From the NCBI GenBank assembly GCA_963769845.1, contig CAVYNL010000013.1, forward strand, positions 111,768 to 175,767: a DNA stretch of 64,000 nucleotides, read 5' to 3'. This DNA comes from JBGQMW01 sp963769845. Lineage in GTDB: Archaea; Thermoproteota; Bathyarchaeia; Bathyarchaeales; Bathycorpusculaceae. Each line of letters starts with the position of its first letter. Within the stretch, counting starts at the first letter, position 1. Both the position numbers and the translations under genes were made by a program. The notes beneath the pieces are model-generated. The model ran no database searches, had not been told where the DNA came from, and worked only from the letters and a program-made list of their open reading frames with translations. Shown piece after piece: positions 44,955-53,967 of this stretch.

Positions 44955-45971
44955 CTAGATTAGGCCTTCTTTTTTGCCTATCATTTCTATCTGTTCGACC
45001 ATTCTGCAGCTGAAGCCCCATTCGTTGTCGTACCATGCCAACACTTTGACGAAGTTCTTGTCCACGACCATCGTTGACAAGGCGTCAAACACTGCTGAGT
45101 ACGGCGAATGCAGCACATCGGTTGAGACTATTGGCTCTTCGGTGTACTCAAGTATGTTCTTAAGCGAGCCTTCTGCAGCTTTCTTGAACGCCGCGTTTAT
45201 CTCCTCTTTCGTTGCTGTTTTCTTGAGGTCTGCCGTCAGGTCGACGATAGAAACGTCCGGAACAGGGACACGTAGAGAGATGCCGTCCATTTTTCCCGCG
45301 AGTTCAGGTATCACAAGGCCGATGGCCGCTGCGGCGCCTGTCGTCGTCGGAATTATGTTGACTGCTGCGGCTCTGGCACGGCGCAGGTCTTTGTGCACAA
45401 GGTCTGTCACTCGTTGATCGTTTGTGTAGGCGTGGGCCGTCATCATGAACGCTCTTTGCACTCCGAAGTTATCGTGAAGGACTTTCGTTACTGGAGCCAC
45501 ACAGTTGGTCGTGCAGGAAGCGTTGGAGATGAGATTGTGCTTTTTGTGGTCATAAGCATCTTGGTTTACGCCGAGGACAATAGTCACGTCAGGGTTCTTA
45601 GCTGGCGCGCTGATGAGAACCTTCTTCGCTCCAGCCGCGATGTGCTTCGAAGCTCCTTCGCGATCCGTAAACAAGCCCGTCGATTCCACAGCAAGATACA
45701 CGCCCAAATCCTTCCATGGTAACTTTTCTGGCTCTTTCTGTGAGAGGATCTTGAGCTCTTTTCCGTTAATGGCGAGGTTGTTGCCCTTGACCTGCACATC
45801 AGCGTTGAACCTGCCGTGCACTGAGTCGTACTTGAGCAGGTGAGCAAGCGTTTTCGCGTCAGTGATATCGTTGACGGCGACAAAATCAATCTTTGCCTTC
45901 CTCTCGATAGCCGCGCGGTACAAGAGACGTCCGATTCTTCCAAAACCGTTAATCGCCACTTTTACAGTCAT
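44955..45971 (-). CDS. gap: Glyceraldehyde-3-phosphate dehydrogenase, bacterial (class I) type
   Basis: Phosphorylating NAD(P)-dependent GAPDH. Motifs: VKVAINGFGRIGRLLYRAA (Rossmann), VESTGLFTDREGASKHIAAG, SNASCTTNCVAPVTKVLHD with the catalytic Cys, TAHAYTNDQRVTDLVHKDLR, and a C-terminal AWYDNEWGFSCRMVEQ. This is the bacterial/eukaryotic class, not the class II enzyme most archaea use, so lateral acquisition is likely. 338 residues from ATG 45971, which follows GGTGAA; ATG 45989 is an upstream option. Paired with pgk. Confidence 0.95.
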   Translation of the reverse strand: MTVKVAINGFGRIGRLLYRAAIERKAKIDFVAVNDITDAKTLAHLLKYDSVHGRFNADVQVKGNNLAINGKELKILSQKEPEKLPWKDLGVYLAVESTGLFTDREGASKHIAAGAKKVLISAPAKNPDVTIVLGVNQDAYDHKKHNLISNASCTTNCVAPVTKVLHDNFGVQRAFMMTAHAYTNDQRVTDLVHKDLRRARAAAVNIIPTTTGAAAAIGLVIPELAGKMDGISLRVPVPDVSIVDLTADLKKTATKEEINAAFKKAAEGSLKNILEYTEEPIVSTDVLHSPYSAVFDALSTMVVDKNFVKVLAWYDNEWGFSCRMVEQIEMIGKKEGLI

Positions 45972-46067
45972 TTCAACGTTCACCATCATTATGTTTAAGT
46001 TGAAAACTAGTCTATACGCTGTTCTAATTAACTTTCCGCAAACAGAAAAGGGAAAAATAAGGCGTGC

Positions 46068-47414
46068 TCAGCGGAGTTTCATGAGAACCATCTCGGCAGC
46101 AAGGACTAGCGGTTCCCATGTTTCGCACACAGGCGGCGCGTAAGCCGTGTCAGCCTTGGATAGCTCTCGCACGGTCATCTGCTTCTGCATTGCAAAGGAT
46201 ATGGCGTTGATGCGCTGAGTTACCTCTTCTCCGCCGATGATCTGTGCCCCGATGAGCCTCTGCGATTCTTTTTCAACAACAAGCTTGACCTTGATCGGAA
46301 GGGCGCCAGGATAATACTCAGCCTTGGTCTTGGAGGAGATTGTTCCTGAAATAGTCTCAAACTTGAAGCGTTGAGCCGCCGCTTCCGTGAGGCCTGTCAC
46401 TCCGCAGTCCGTTGTGAAAAGTCTCGTGACTGCTGAGCCCAGACCGCCTGTGAACAGTGCGTAGCCTCCTGCCGCGTTGATTCCTGCAACTTTTCCTTCT
46501 CGTACAGCTACTGTGCCGAGTTGCGGGAGAGCTGGTTTCTGCGTTATGATGCCTATCGTCTCTGCGCAGTCGCCTATTGCGTAAACGTCTTTGACGTTGG
46601 TCTCCATCTGCGCATTTGTCTTGATCGCCTTGGTTTCGCCAAGCGCTATTCCTGCGTTGGCCGCGAGTTGTGTGTTTGCCCGTACTCCGAAGGCGCTTAT
46701 GAACAAGTCAGCACTGAGCTTCTGGCCGCTTGCCATTATGCCCGTTACCTCGTCTTCTCCAAGAAACTCCTCGACGCACTTGCCCGTGAAAATCGTTATG
46801 CCTTTCTGCTCCAGCATTTCCTGAACGCCTTTCGCCATCTCGGAGTCAAGCATCTGCGGAAGAACTTGCGGCAGCATTTCCACAACCGCTACCTTGAGGC
46901 CTCTTTCATGGAAAGCCACGGCCGTTTCAAGGCCAATGAGTCCCGCACCCATGATTACCGCAGTCTTTGCTCCCTCTTTTATCGCTCGATCAATCCTCTC
47001 ACCGTCGTCCAGAGTGCGCAGTGAAAGTATGCCCTGCTTTTCCTTGCCTTTGATGGGTGGAATGAAGCTGCTGGCTCCCGTGCTGATGATCAGGCTGTCG
47101 TACGGGATCGTTTCAGTCTTGCCGTGCTTGTCGGCCGTCTCAACGGTTTTCTTGGTCGTGTCAATGCTTGTTGCCTTGGTCTCTGTTCTGAGGTCGAGCT
47201 TCATCATCTGAAAATACGTCTGCGGAAAAACGATGAGGCTGTTGAAGCTTGGAATCTGCCCGCCTAACACAAATGGCAAGCCGCAGCGGCTGTAGCCCGC
47301 ATGCTCTTCGTCGGTTATCAGCGTGATTTCTGCTGTGCGGTCTTTTTTTCTCGCGGCTGAGGCCGCGTCAACACCTGCTGCGTGTGCGCCGATTATGACG
47401 ATGCGTTTGGGCAT
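46068..47414 (-). CDS. CoA-disulfide reductase / NADH oxidase-like flavoprotein
   Basis: Single-cysteine pyridine nucleotide-disulfide oxidoreductase, 448 residues. FAD motif VIIGAHAAGVDAASAARKK, redox Cys in GYSRCGLPFVLGG (about residue 43), NAD motif VIMGAGLIGLETAVAFHERG, and GVTGLTEAAA and EVTQRINAISFAMQ in the dimerisation domain. Such enzymes reduce CoA disulfides, polysulfide or oxygen. It lies 16 bases after gcvH in the same direction; a dihydrolipoamide-related role is tempting, but the single-Cys active site argues against a classical E3/L-protein. Confidence 0.88.
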   Translation of the reverse strand: MPKRIVIIGAHAAGVDAASAARKKDRTAEITLITDEEHAGYSRCGLPFVLGGQIPSFNSLIVFPQTYFQMMKLDLRTETKATSIDTTKKTVETADKHGKTETIPYDSLIISTGASSFIPPIKGKEKQGILSLRTLDDGERIDRAIKEGAKTAVIMGAGLIGLETAVAFHERGLKVAVVEMLPQVLPQMLDSEMAKGVQEMLEQKGITIFTGKCVEEFLGEDEVTGIMASGQKLSADLFISAFGVRANTQLAANAGIALGETKAIKTNAQMETNVKDVYAIGDCAETIGIITQKPALPQLGTVAVREGKVAGINAAGGYALFTGGLGSAVTRLFTTDCGVTGLTEAAAQRFKFETISGTISSKTKAEYYPGALPIKVKLVVEKESQRLIGAQIIGGEEVTQRINAISFAMQKQMTVRELSKADTAYAPPVCETWEPLVLAAEMVLMKLR

Positions 47415-47430
47415 CTGTCAACCTTCTAGC

Positions 47431-47838
47431 CTACTTCAGGCTTTTGTGCCATTCTGCCGACTTGTTGAAGTCCATTAGTTTCACAAGTTCCATTTGCAGG
47501 TTGGAGGGCTTCAAAACGAGTAACCATGCTTTTCCGTAGGGGTCTTCGTTGAGCAGCTCGGGTTTTGACTGTACTTCTTGGTTCACTTCCAGTATTTCTC
47601 CACTGATAGGTGCAATGAGGTCGGAGACGGCTTTGACCGATTCCACGGTACCGTACGGCGTGTTCTGAGTTATGCTTGTTCCGGCGCTAGGCAATTCAGC
47701 ATAGACTATTTCCCGCAGTTGTTTCTGTGCATAGTCCGTTATTCCCACGCGGATTTTGTCGCCTTCGACTTTTGCCCACTCAAACTCTTTAGTGTAGTAC
47801 AATCCTTCGCGGACTTCGGTTCCGTTTATGTTCACCAT
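47431..47838 (-). CDS. gcvH: Glycine cleavage system H-like lipoyl protein
   Basis: 135-residue lipoyl carrier. The lipoylated Lys lies in GTVESVKAVSDL, flanked by the hammerhead strands YTKEFEWAKVEGDKIRVGIT and DLIAPISGEILEVNQEV; NEDPYGKAWLLVLKPS is the typical end. In the glycine cleavage system H shuttles the aminomethyl group; no P- or T-protein gene is in this window, so it may instead carry lipoate for another enzyme, perhaps the flavoprotein next to it. The start follows AGGTGAG. Confidence 0.92.
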   Translation of the reverse strand: MVNINGTEVREGLYYTKEFEWAKVEGDKIRVGITDYAQKQLREIVYAELPSAGTSITQNTPYGTVESVKAVSDLIAPISGEILEVNQEVQSKPELLNEDPYGKAWLLVLKPSNLQMELVKLMDFNKSAEWHKSLK

Positions 47839-47925
47839 GTATGCTCACCTTTTGCTTCGGTTTATCTTCTATATCGTGACCTTTAAAACTAACTGTTGAA
47901 AAACGGCCCGCTTAATGTACCTTTT

Positions 47926-49029
47926 CTAGCGTTGTCTTTTTCCCTGTATGAACTCCTCAACAGACTGCTTTGCGCTCGAGTCGGGCACTTGGATCGGTGG
48001 ATGCTTGAATGCGTAAGAAGCTATACTGAGCAACTGCCCAGAAATCTTTCTGTCCAATGCTATTTTTACAGCTCGTATTATGTCTATCACGACTCCTGCG
48101 CTGTTAGGAGAATCCTCGACTTCAAGCTTGACCTGCACAGTCAGCGGGCGGTCACCGAATTTTCTGCCCTTCAACCACAAGTAGCATATCTTCTTGTTGC
48201 CCAAGAACGGCACGTAATCCGAAGGCCCGATGCGCGTGGGCAACTCGTATGGCACTTGGCTAGTGACTGCTTCTGTCTTGCTGATCCGCTTGGTCTTCAG
48301 CCGCTCTTCCACCGTCATGTTCAGAAAGTCCGTGTCGCCGCCAAGGTTAAGCTGGTAAGTCTCATCGATAATCACGCCCCTGTCCACACAGAGTCTGGCG
48401 ATGTTTCGATGCAGGATCGTAGCGCCCAACTGACTCTTGATATCATCTCCAGCGACGGGCAGTCCTTTCTCCTCAAACTTCTTGCCCCACTGAGTGTCTG
48501 AACCTATGAACTCGGGCATGCAATTGATGAAGGCACATCCTGCGTCCAGAGCTGCCTGAGCATAGAACCGGGTCGCGTTCTTGCTGCCAACGGGCAAGTA
48601 GTTCACCAGAATCTCAGCCTTTGACTCCTTGAGCACAGTGACTACATCAACAGGCTTCAGCTCATCATCCTTGTAAACGTTGAACGGCCCTTTCATGTGT
48701 TCTGCCACGCCGTCCAGAATCGGCGCAGGCGAAACCTTCACTCCTAACTGCGGCACGTCAGCGAATTTTGCACAGCAATTTGGCGCTGTAAAAATGGCTT
48801 CACTCAAGTCCTTGCCAATCTTGGCCTTGTTCACCTCAAAAGCGGCGACAAACTTGACGTCTCTGATGTGATAACCACCAAAATTCACGTGCATGAGACC
48901 AGGCACAAACTGGTCTTCCTTAGCATCTCTGTAGTACTCGACACCCTGAACCAGTGCCGAAGCGGAATTGCCTACGCCAACAAGGGCAACACGTATCTCA
49001 GGCAAACCTTGAACAACTCCCTTTTCCAC
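47926..49029 (-). CDS. ino1: Inositol-1-phosphate synthase
   Basis: NAD-dependent cyclisation of glucose-6-phosphate to myo-inositol-1-phosphate, needed for archaeal inositol lipids and compatible solutes. Rossmann motif VALVGVGNSASALVQGVEYY, then VNYLPVGSKNATRFYAQAAL, INCMPEFIGSDTQWGKKFEE, GDDIKSQLGATILHR and YQLNLGGDTDFLNM, with the conserved Lys residues of the active site. 367 residues, the compact archaeal/bacterial form. It opens a minus-strand run continuing with gcvH and the CoA-disulfide-reductase-like gene, separated by 88 bases. The IMPase-like gene at 56290 could take the next step. Confidence 0.93.
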   Translation of the reverse strand: MEKGVVQGLPEIRVALVGVGNSASALVQGVEYYRDAKEDQFVPGLMHVNFGGYHIRDVKFVAAFEVNKAKIGKDLSEAIFTAPNCCAKFADVPQLGVKVSPAPILDGVAEHMKGPFNVYKDDELKPVDVVTVLKESKAEILVNYLPVGSKNATRFYAQAALDAGCAFINCMPEFIGSDTQWGKKFEEKGLPVAGDDIKSQLGATILHRNIARLCVDRGVIIDETYQLNLGGDTDFLNMTVEERLKTKRISKTEAVTSQVPYELPTRIGPSDYVPFLGNKKICYLWLKGRKFGDRPLTVQVKLEVEDSPNSAGVVIDIIRAVKIALDRKISGQLLSIASYAFKHPPIQVPDSSAKQSVEEFIQGKRQR

Positions 49030-49142
49030 ATGGTCTGATGCAACTCTTTAACACTTGTCCACTCTATAACTTTTTCCAGATGCATGACAAAATTAAAAGG
49101 CAGCGAAAGCTACATACAAGCGGTAAGCAAACGGTGAACAAA

Positions 49143-49517
49143 ATGGTTGAAAATGAACCTGTAGTGAAATACGAACCGTTCAAAGAAATCATCGTCATGG
49201 AAAAAGACTACTTCGCCACACCTGACGACATAGCAAGGTTCGCGTCTATAGTAGCCGGCGGCAAGGCAGCAGGTCTCTACTGGGCCGAGGGCGTTGTCTT
49301 TCTCTATTTCCCACTTCCGGCATCCACAGAAACAACTGCAAAACTGCTTGTGGAGCACGGCAGAGTATACTGGACGTTCGTCGGATACTCTTTTATGCCC
49401 AAGTATCAGCCCGTTATCGAAACGAAAGAGAAAATGATCGTCCCAGTCGTCGACATGACCACCAACGCGTTGATCAAAAAGGTCGCAGTATGGCTCAAAG
49501 AGCAAAAACAAGCATAG
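49143..49517 (+). CDS. Conserved hypothetical protein
   Basis: About 124 residues from ATG 49143 (GTG 49134 is an alternative; the frame opens further back but that part is antisense to ino1). Sequence: KEIIVMEKDYFATPDDIARF, AGLYWAEGVVFLYFPLPAST, VYWTFVGYSFMPKYQPVIET. Mixed alpha/beta with no cysteine or recognisable catalytic residues. A TAAAAGG element precedes it by about 45 bases. The next gene, ribK, starts 20 bases after its stop and may be cotranscribed. Function unknown. Confidence 0.65.
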   Translation: MVENEPVVKYEPFKEIIVMEKDYFATPDDIARFASIVAGGKAAGLYWAEGVVFLYFPLPASTETTAKLLVEHGRVYWTFVGYSFMPKYQPVIETKEKMIVPVVDMTTNALIKKVAVWLKEQKQA

Positions 49518-49536
49518 GCTTGGAAGATCAAGCGAA

Positions 49537-49927
49537 TTGAAGGTTGTCCGCTTAGAGGGAGAGGTTTTTTCAGGAACAGGCGAGGGAAGCAAATACATCA
49601 GACTCGCATGGGTCAAGAAACAGATCGAAGAAAAACTCGGTTTCACTCCCTGCGTTGGGACACTGAATGTCAGACTGGATGACGAGAGCATTCTGCAGAA
49701 GAGAGTGCTGACGAAGAGACCTGCTTTGGAAATAGTTCCCGCTGCAGGCTATTGCCGCGGGAAGCTGTTCAGAGCAATTCTGGCGGATGATGCGGAGGCT
49801 GCAGTTGTTGTTCCGGATGTTCCTGAGTATCCCGAGAATGTCCTCGAGATTGTTTCGTCAGAAAACCTAAGGAAAAAGTTGCAGCTCAATGATGGGGACA
49901 AGATCGGAGATCAGGGTCATTTTGTGA
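49537..49927 (+). CDS. ribK: CTP-dependent riboflavin kinase (DUF120), frameshift near the C-terminus
   Basis: Archaeal riboflavin kinase that uses CTP to make FMN. Family pattern: KVVRLEGEVFSGTGEGSKYI, FTPCVGTLNVRLDD, IVPAAGYCRGKLFRAIL and KLQLNDGDKI. The open frame then runs 25 residues too far into the neighbouring gene's complement; dropping one base of the GG near 49906 gives DGDKIEIRVIL and a stop at 49925-49927, the usual end for a protein of about 129 residues. TTG start. With this correction it overlaps the convergent ACD gene by only 11 bases. Confidence 0.88.
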
Positions 49928-51428
49928 TGCAGTATCTCTTCTTTCTGCTCTGCACAAAATTGTCCACGTATCCTTCCATTGCTCCTTTCTTCTGCAGGTA
50001 GAGCCCATACCTTACGAGCGCGTCCATGGCTCTCGCAGCGTCTTCAGGTGAAGGATACGCTGGGATGCCCGTTCTGTCAAAAGTGGACCTTGTGCGTATT
50101 GCCATTTCTGTTTCTCCGATGTCGCAAGCGACAATCGGCTTGTCGCACATGCACGCAAAGCTCGCAACTTTGGGAATGTATTCCTCTTGCACGGCCGGAG
50201 TGTGATGCAGTCCGAGCAGGATTATCCCGCTGACCTCTGGGTCTTCAAAAAGTACCTTTGTCACAGACTCAAACATCGCGTCTGTTCCCGACCCCGTAAT
50301 GTCTACTGGGTTAAGTCCAGAAGCAAACTGCGGAAGTTTGCCCTCTTCTTTCATTTTCTCAAACTTCCCGATTGTCTTCGCAGAAAATCGCATCACGTTC
50401 AGTCCTCTCAATGCGCATTCGTCAACAGCCATAATTCCCGGACCACCGGCATCGGTGATTATGCCTACATTCTTGCTTCTTGCGGGAGGCTGCATTGCCA
50501 GAGCTTTGCCCATGTCGAAGAATTCCTCCATATTGTTTGCCCTTATGACGCCGGTCTGTTGAAAAACTGCATCGAAGATCTTGTCTGAACCAGCCAGGGC
50601 GCCGGTGTGTGAAGCTGCAGCTCTCGCACCCGCCGCTGTTCTTCCCGATTTGAATGCAATGACAGGCTTCTTCTCTGTGACTTTCGGTGCTACTCGCATG
50701 AATTCTCGGCCGTTCTTAATGTCCTCAACGTACATCAAGATGACCTTGGTCTCGTCATCATGCAATAGATAATGGAGTACTTCGGCCTCTTTGACATCAC
50801 ACTTGTTGCCGAAACTCACAAACTTGCTCACACCAATCTGCCGTCCGGTCAAGTAGTCCAGTGCCGCTACTCCGAAGGCGCCGCTTTGGGTCACAATCGC
50901 AATGCTTCCCGGGATAGGTCTTGGGGTGGCGATGACCTCATCTCCCGTCGACAGGACCTTGGTCTCGGGCAAGAACAGCATGTCCACGCCAGTCCTGGAA
51001 TCATAGACACCCAAGCAATTAGGTCCCAAGACGCGGATACCCGCTTGTCGCGCAATCTCGACCACTTGGTCCTCAAGCTCATGATTGCCGACCTCGCTGA
51101 AGCCTGAACTGACGATTACGGCAGTCTTGACTTTCTTCGCTGCGGCGTCTCTCATTATGTCCGGCACCAAAGCAGCTGGAACGACCACAACAACAAGCTC
51201 AACTTCATCCGGTATTTTCCTTAGCGTCGGATAGCACTTAACACCGAGGATCGAGTCTTCGGTCGGGTTAACGGCGTAAATCTCTCCTTTGAAGACGCCG
51301 CGAGTCTTGTTGTCTACAAAATTCTTGAAGATCACGTGTCCTGCTTTGTTAATTCTCTTGGTTGCTCCAACCACAGCAACCGAACGAGGCCTGAAAAACG
51401 TACCTAGACGCTTGACCGAAGCTTCCAT
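49917..51428 (-). CDS. Acetate/acyl-CoA synthetase (ADP-forming), alpha-type subunit
   Basis: Converts acyl-CoA, ADP and phosphate to the acid, CoA and ATP. N-terminal CoA-binding domain (FFRPRSVAVVGATKRINKAG), two succinyl-CoA-synthetase-like ligase domains (IVTQSGAFGVAALDYL; ITDAGGPGIMAVDECALRG), and the phosphohistidine in GARAAASHTGALAGSD. 503 residues. The ATP-grasp beta subunit is not encoded nearby. Together with the AORs it fits fermentation of amino acids or aldehydes with substrate-level ATP formation. Confidence 0.92.
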   Translation of the reverse strand: MEASVKRLGTFFRPRSVAVVGATKRINKAGHVIFKNFVDNKTRGVFKGEIYAVNPTEDSILGVKCYPTLRKIPDEVELVVVVVPAALVPDIMRDAAAKKVKTAVIVSSGFSEVGNHELEDQVVEIARQAGIRVLGPNCLGVYDSRTGVDMLFLPETKVLSTGDEVIATPRPIPGSIAIVTQSGAFGVAALDYLTGRQIGVSKFVSFGNKCDVKEAEVLHYLLHDDETKVILMYVEDIKNGREFMRVAPKVTEKKPVIAFKSGRTAAGARAAASHTGALAGSDKIFDAVFQQTGVIRANNMEEFFDMGKALAMQPPARSKNVGIITDAGGPGIMAVDECALRGLNVMRFSAKTIGKFEKMKEEGKLPQFASGLNPVDITGSGTDAMFESVTKVLFEDPEVSGIILLGLHHTPAVQEEYIPKVASFACMCDKPIVACDIGETEMAIRTRSTFDRTGIPAYPSPEDAARAMDALVRYGLYLQKKGAMEGYVDNFVQSRKKRYCITK

Positions 51429-51440
51429 CCGTTTTCACGT

Positions 51441-52277
51441 TCAAAACCTAACAATCACTATAGGTTTATGCTTTACTGTCTCAAGCATTTCCCAACTGAC
51501 GCAATTGAGCTCAACGCCGAATCTTTCGGCCATTGCCCAAACAGTCTTTCCTGCACCGTGTCCACGGGCGCGGTTGGCAGCCTCGGCGATCTTCAGAGCC
51601 TGTTCAGCCGAGATTTGACAGCCTGCGACGGCGATTGGCGTTGCCCTCCTTTTCAGCTTCAGAAACCTACCGATTACATAAGATACAACGCCTCCAAAAG
51701 AATGGATGCCCTTCATGAGGCTCGGTCGAGGCGTAAAGTGAAAGCTCCCCACTGAGTACGTCTTGTCAGTATCCACGATCATCACAAAAGCCTTCTTGCC
51801 CAAGGCAGAGTTGACGTGCACTCGAATACTCTCCGCCATCTCCTTACCGTTCTTCAAGGATAGACTCACGTATGAATAGGGTAGATTGCTCCCGTCAATT
51901 CCGCCCTCAGACCCAAACATCAAAGCCCCCAGCAGACCCGCATGCTCCAAAGCCACTTGCTTGTGCCGGCTGCCCATTTCATACGGATACTCGCGCAACA
52001 CTTGGGTCAGTCTCCGATCAAAACGACACAATAAAGCCAAGCAGTATCCCCAAGCCATCCGCATCCACGGTCCAGCGATAACCTTCGCCCCAAAGCCTGG
52101 CTTCACTAGGTTTTCGTCGATCACGTTGTTCAAGGCTGTTGAAAGAGCCTTCTCAGAAACTACTATGAAATCCCCGTCACAGAGTTTTCCCTCAATTGCA
52201 CGGGCAATCGACTGCAAATAGTCCTGCTCTGGCCTCCAAAAGCACGTGGGAACGGCCAGAACCTTAGCCATGGGCAT
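51441..52277 (-). CDS. F420-0:gamma-glutamyl ligase (CofE)-like protein
   Basis: 278 residues of the CofE fold: GDFIVVSEKALSTALNNVID at the N-terminus, RRLTQVLREYPYEMG, FGSEGGIDGSNLP (family: DSGVDxSNVP, metal/GTP site) and VMIVDTDKTYSVGSFHFTPR. CofE adds glutamates to F420-0. The usual Asp-Ser-Gly is replaced by Ser-Glu-Gly here and the C-terminus diverges, so it may be a paralogue with another amide-forming job. It lies 12 bases before the ACD gene in the same direction, an unusual pairing that could mean cotranscription. Confidence 0.75.
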   Translation of the reverse strand: MPMAKVLAVPTCFWRPEQDYLQSIARAIEGKLCDGDFIVVSEKALSTALNNVIDENLVKPGFGAKVIAGPWMRMAWGYCLALLCRFDRRLTQVLREYPYEMGSRHKQVALEHAGLLGALMFGSEGGIDGSNLPYSYVSLSLKNGKEMAESIRVHVNSALGKKAFVMIVDTDKTYSVGSFHFTPRPSLMKGIHSFGGVVSYVIGRFLKLKRRATPIAVAGCQISAEQALKIAEAANRARGHGAGKTVWAMAERFGVELNCVSWEMLETVKHKPIVIVRF

Positions 52278-52432
52278 ACCTCACAGCGAAAACCGCGCGC
52301 ACACTCCACCATTCTCTCAGGCGCTCCCAGCGAAATATGCTTTTGCAGAGACCAACTCGTGTTTCCGGAGTAGCGCGCGCAAATCCATGTTTGGCTTTCC
52401 AGAACTGCAAGCAAAAGGGCAAACGCGCGGCG

Positions 52433-53131
52433 TTACAGCTTCGCGAACATTTCCTTCTTTTCTGAGATGTTGCATTCTTGCGGCTTCATTTTTCCTTCGG
52501 GGCAGTACCCGTACTCTACGCATGTTGGTCCTGAAGCGCCGAACAGCGCGGGCGCCACCTCTCTTGCCTGCCTGAGCATTTCAATCGCGACCTCCCTTAT
52601 CTCCCATTGTGCGCGGCTGCAGCACCGCAGGTTGAAGAAGTGCCTTAGCTCTCTGGCGTTCATCGTTACCATAATGTTGGTCTTGGCGGCGTTCGGCAGC
52701 ACGAACCTCGCGTCCTCCTTGGATATGCCTTTCTCCAAAAGCTTCTTGTAAGCTTCAGAAACCTTCGACAAAGCCTCGTCATAAACCCGCTTCGCCTCAG
52801 CATTCTCCCCGATCGCCTTGGGAGTAACGTACTCTTCCAATGTATCGTAGGATACGTACCTCTGGCTCTGCTGCGTGTACGAAGCCACTCGATGCCTCAC
52901 GAGCTGATGAGTCATCGCACGAGAAACACCCTCAACACTAAACGTGAACGAAGCATGCTCAATCACCGAAACATGACCATAACCCGTAACCTGCCTGATC
53001 TTGCGTCTCGCAGTCTCTAAATCCATCCCATCGAAAATCTCAGAAGGCGTTCCACTCTTCGAACTCGTCAAAGCCGCAGCTCCACAGACAAGCTCCGGGT
53101 CCATCGTGTAACGCAACAGCTTAACCTTCAA
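52433..53131 (-). CDS. thyX: Flavin-dependent thymidylate synthase (ThyX)
   Basis: Makes dTMP from dUMP with FAD, NADPH and methylene-tetrahydrofolate-type donor. The ThyX signature RHRVASYTQQSQRY (RHRxxSxxxxSxR) is intact; GHVSVIEHASFTFSVEGVSR precedes it and NARELRHFFNLRCCSRAQWE, IREVA follows. 232 residues from TTG 53131, behind a GGGTG stretch; the frame opens 16 codons further up, but that part is unlike the family. An ATTTATAG box lies about 60 bases upstream. Confidence 0.93.
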   Translation of the reverse strand: MKVKLLRYTMDPELVCGAAALTSSKSGTPSEIFDGMDLETARRKIRQVTGYGHVSVIEHASFTFSVEGVSRAMTHQLVRHRVASYTQQSQRYVSYDTLEEYVTPKAIGENAEAKRVYDEALSKVSEAYKKLLEKGISKEDARFVLPNAAKTNIMVTMNARELRHFFNLRCCSRAQWEIREVAIEMLRQAREVAPALFGASGPTCVEYGYCPEGKMKPQECNISEKKEMFAKL

Positions 53132-53268
53132 ACACCCGCACCAACTGAGCACGAAAGCAACACAATATAATAAAACCAACTATAAATCACCTACCAAAGC
53201 ATGCAAGAAACCATGAATGGGGAAAGGTTATAGCTGATCGAAAACACAGTACGTTACTCAGCACTCAG

Positions 53269-53526
53269 GTGTCTGGATTGGTTGACGCGCAGACAGTTAC
53301 TTTGGTGATTGCGTCAGCAAGTGCGTTTGCGGCAGCCATCTATTACATTCTACAGATTTGACATCAGGCAAGAACAGGGCAAACCGACCTCGTGATGAAA
53401 CTACACTCGACTTTCGGCAGCCGAGAATTTCAGAAAGCAGCAACTTGGATCGAGAACGTTGAATTTGAGAACGCAGAAGATTTCTTGAAGAAGTATGGTG
53501 TAAAGGCAACCAACAACAACTCATAG
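53269..53526 (+). pseudogene. Small one-helix membrane protein interrupted by an in-frame TGA
   Basis: From GTG 53269: MSGLVDAQTVTLVIASASAF, AAAIYYILQI, TGA, then in the same frame HQARTGQTDLVMKLHSTFGS, REFQKAATWIENVEFENAED, FLKKYGVKATNNNS, stop at 53524. Both sides make sense as one protein: an outside N-terminus, one membrane helix, then the R-T-(R/G)-Q-T-DL..KL pattern and a (E/A)DFLKKYG ending seen in a widespread archaeal small-protein family (DUF4760-like by my recollection). It also lacks the C-terminal half that its neighbour at 53578 has. Either a decaying gene or a base error (for example CGA to TGA). GTTATAG at about 53226-53232 may be its promoter. Confidence 0.55.
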
Positions 53527-53577
53527 AGAAATGGACTAGACTTCTTTACCCCACACAGAAAACTGGAACGCATTTTT

Positions 53578-53967
53578 CTAGATGCCCTGCGATTTTTCTA
53601 TTTCCCTGTTGAGAGACTCCAAGTCTGCGTACAGTGTCGGGTCTTTCCATTTCTTCCTTCCTTGAATTATGACCTTCTTCGCGATTTTCCAGAAGGACTT
53701 CACATCATCAGGACAGAAGTCAATTATCATTTTCTTTGGCAGGTACTCTCTTCCCAGAAAAGTCCCGAGCAGGTCCAGGAAATTGCCCACTCTGAAGAAA
53801 TACTTTCTACCCTCACTGCCCACAGGATACAGTTCTTCAAAATCCCTCAGGTTCTCAGCCTGAAAACCCTTGATGCACCACGTGAAAGCATCCACCATCG
53901 AATCAGACGAATACAATTCATAGAGATGCAACAGAAGCTCCGCCTCCCTCAACTTGTTTTCCTCCAT
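53578..53967 (-). CDS. Soluble paralogue of the interrupted neighbour (DUF4760-like)
   Basis: About 129 residues from ATG 53967 (first reading MEENKLREAELLLHLYELYS; the frame opens 7 codons earlier). The body contains EAELLLHLYELYSSDSMVDA, FTWCIKGFQAENLRDFEELY, then FFRVGNFLDLLGTFLGREYL and DFCPDDVKSFWKIAKKVIIQ. It lacks a membrane helix. The arrangement of the (L)ELYSS / DFEELY / VGNFLDLLG blocks matches the same family as the interrupted gene facing it. Function unknown. Confidence 0.6.
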   Translation of the reverse strand: MEENKLREAELLLHLYELYSSDSMVDAFTWCIKGFQAENLRDFEELYPVGSEGRKYFFRVGNFLDLLGTFLGREYLPKKMIIDFCPDDVKSFWKIAKKVIIQGRKKWKDPTLYADLESLNREIEKSQGI

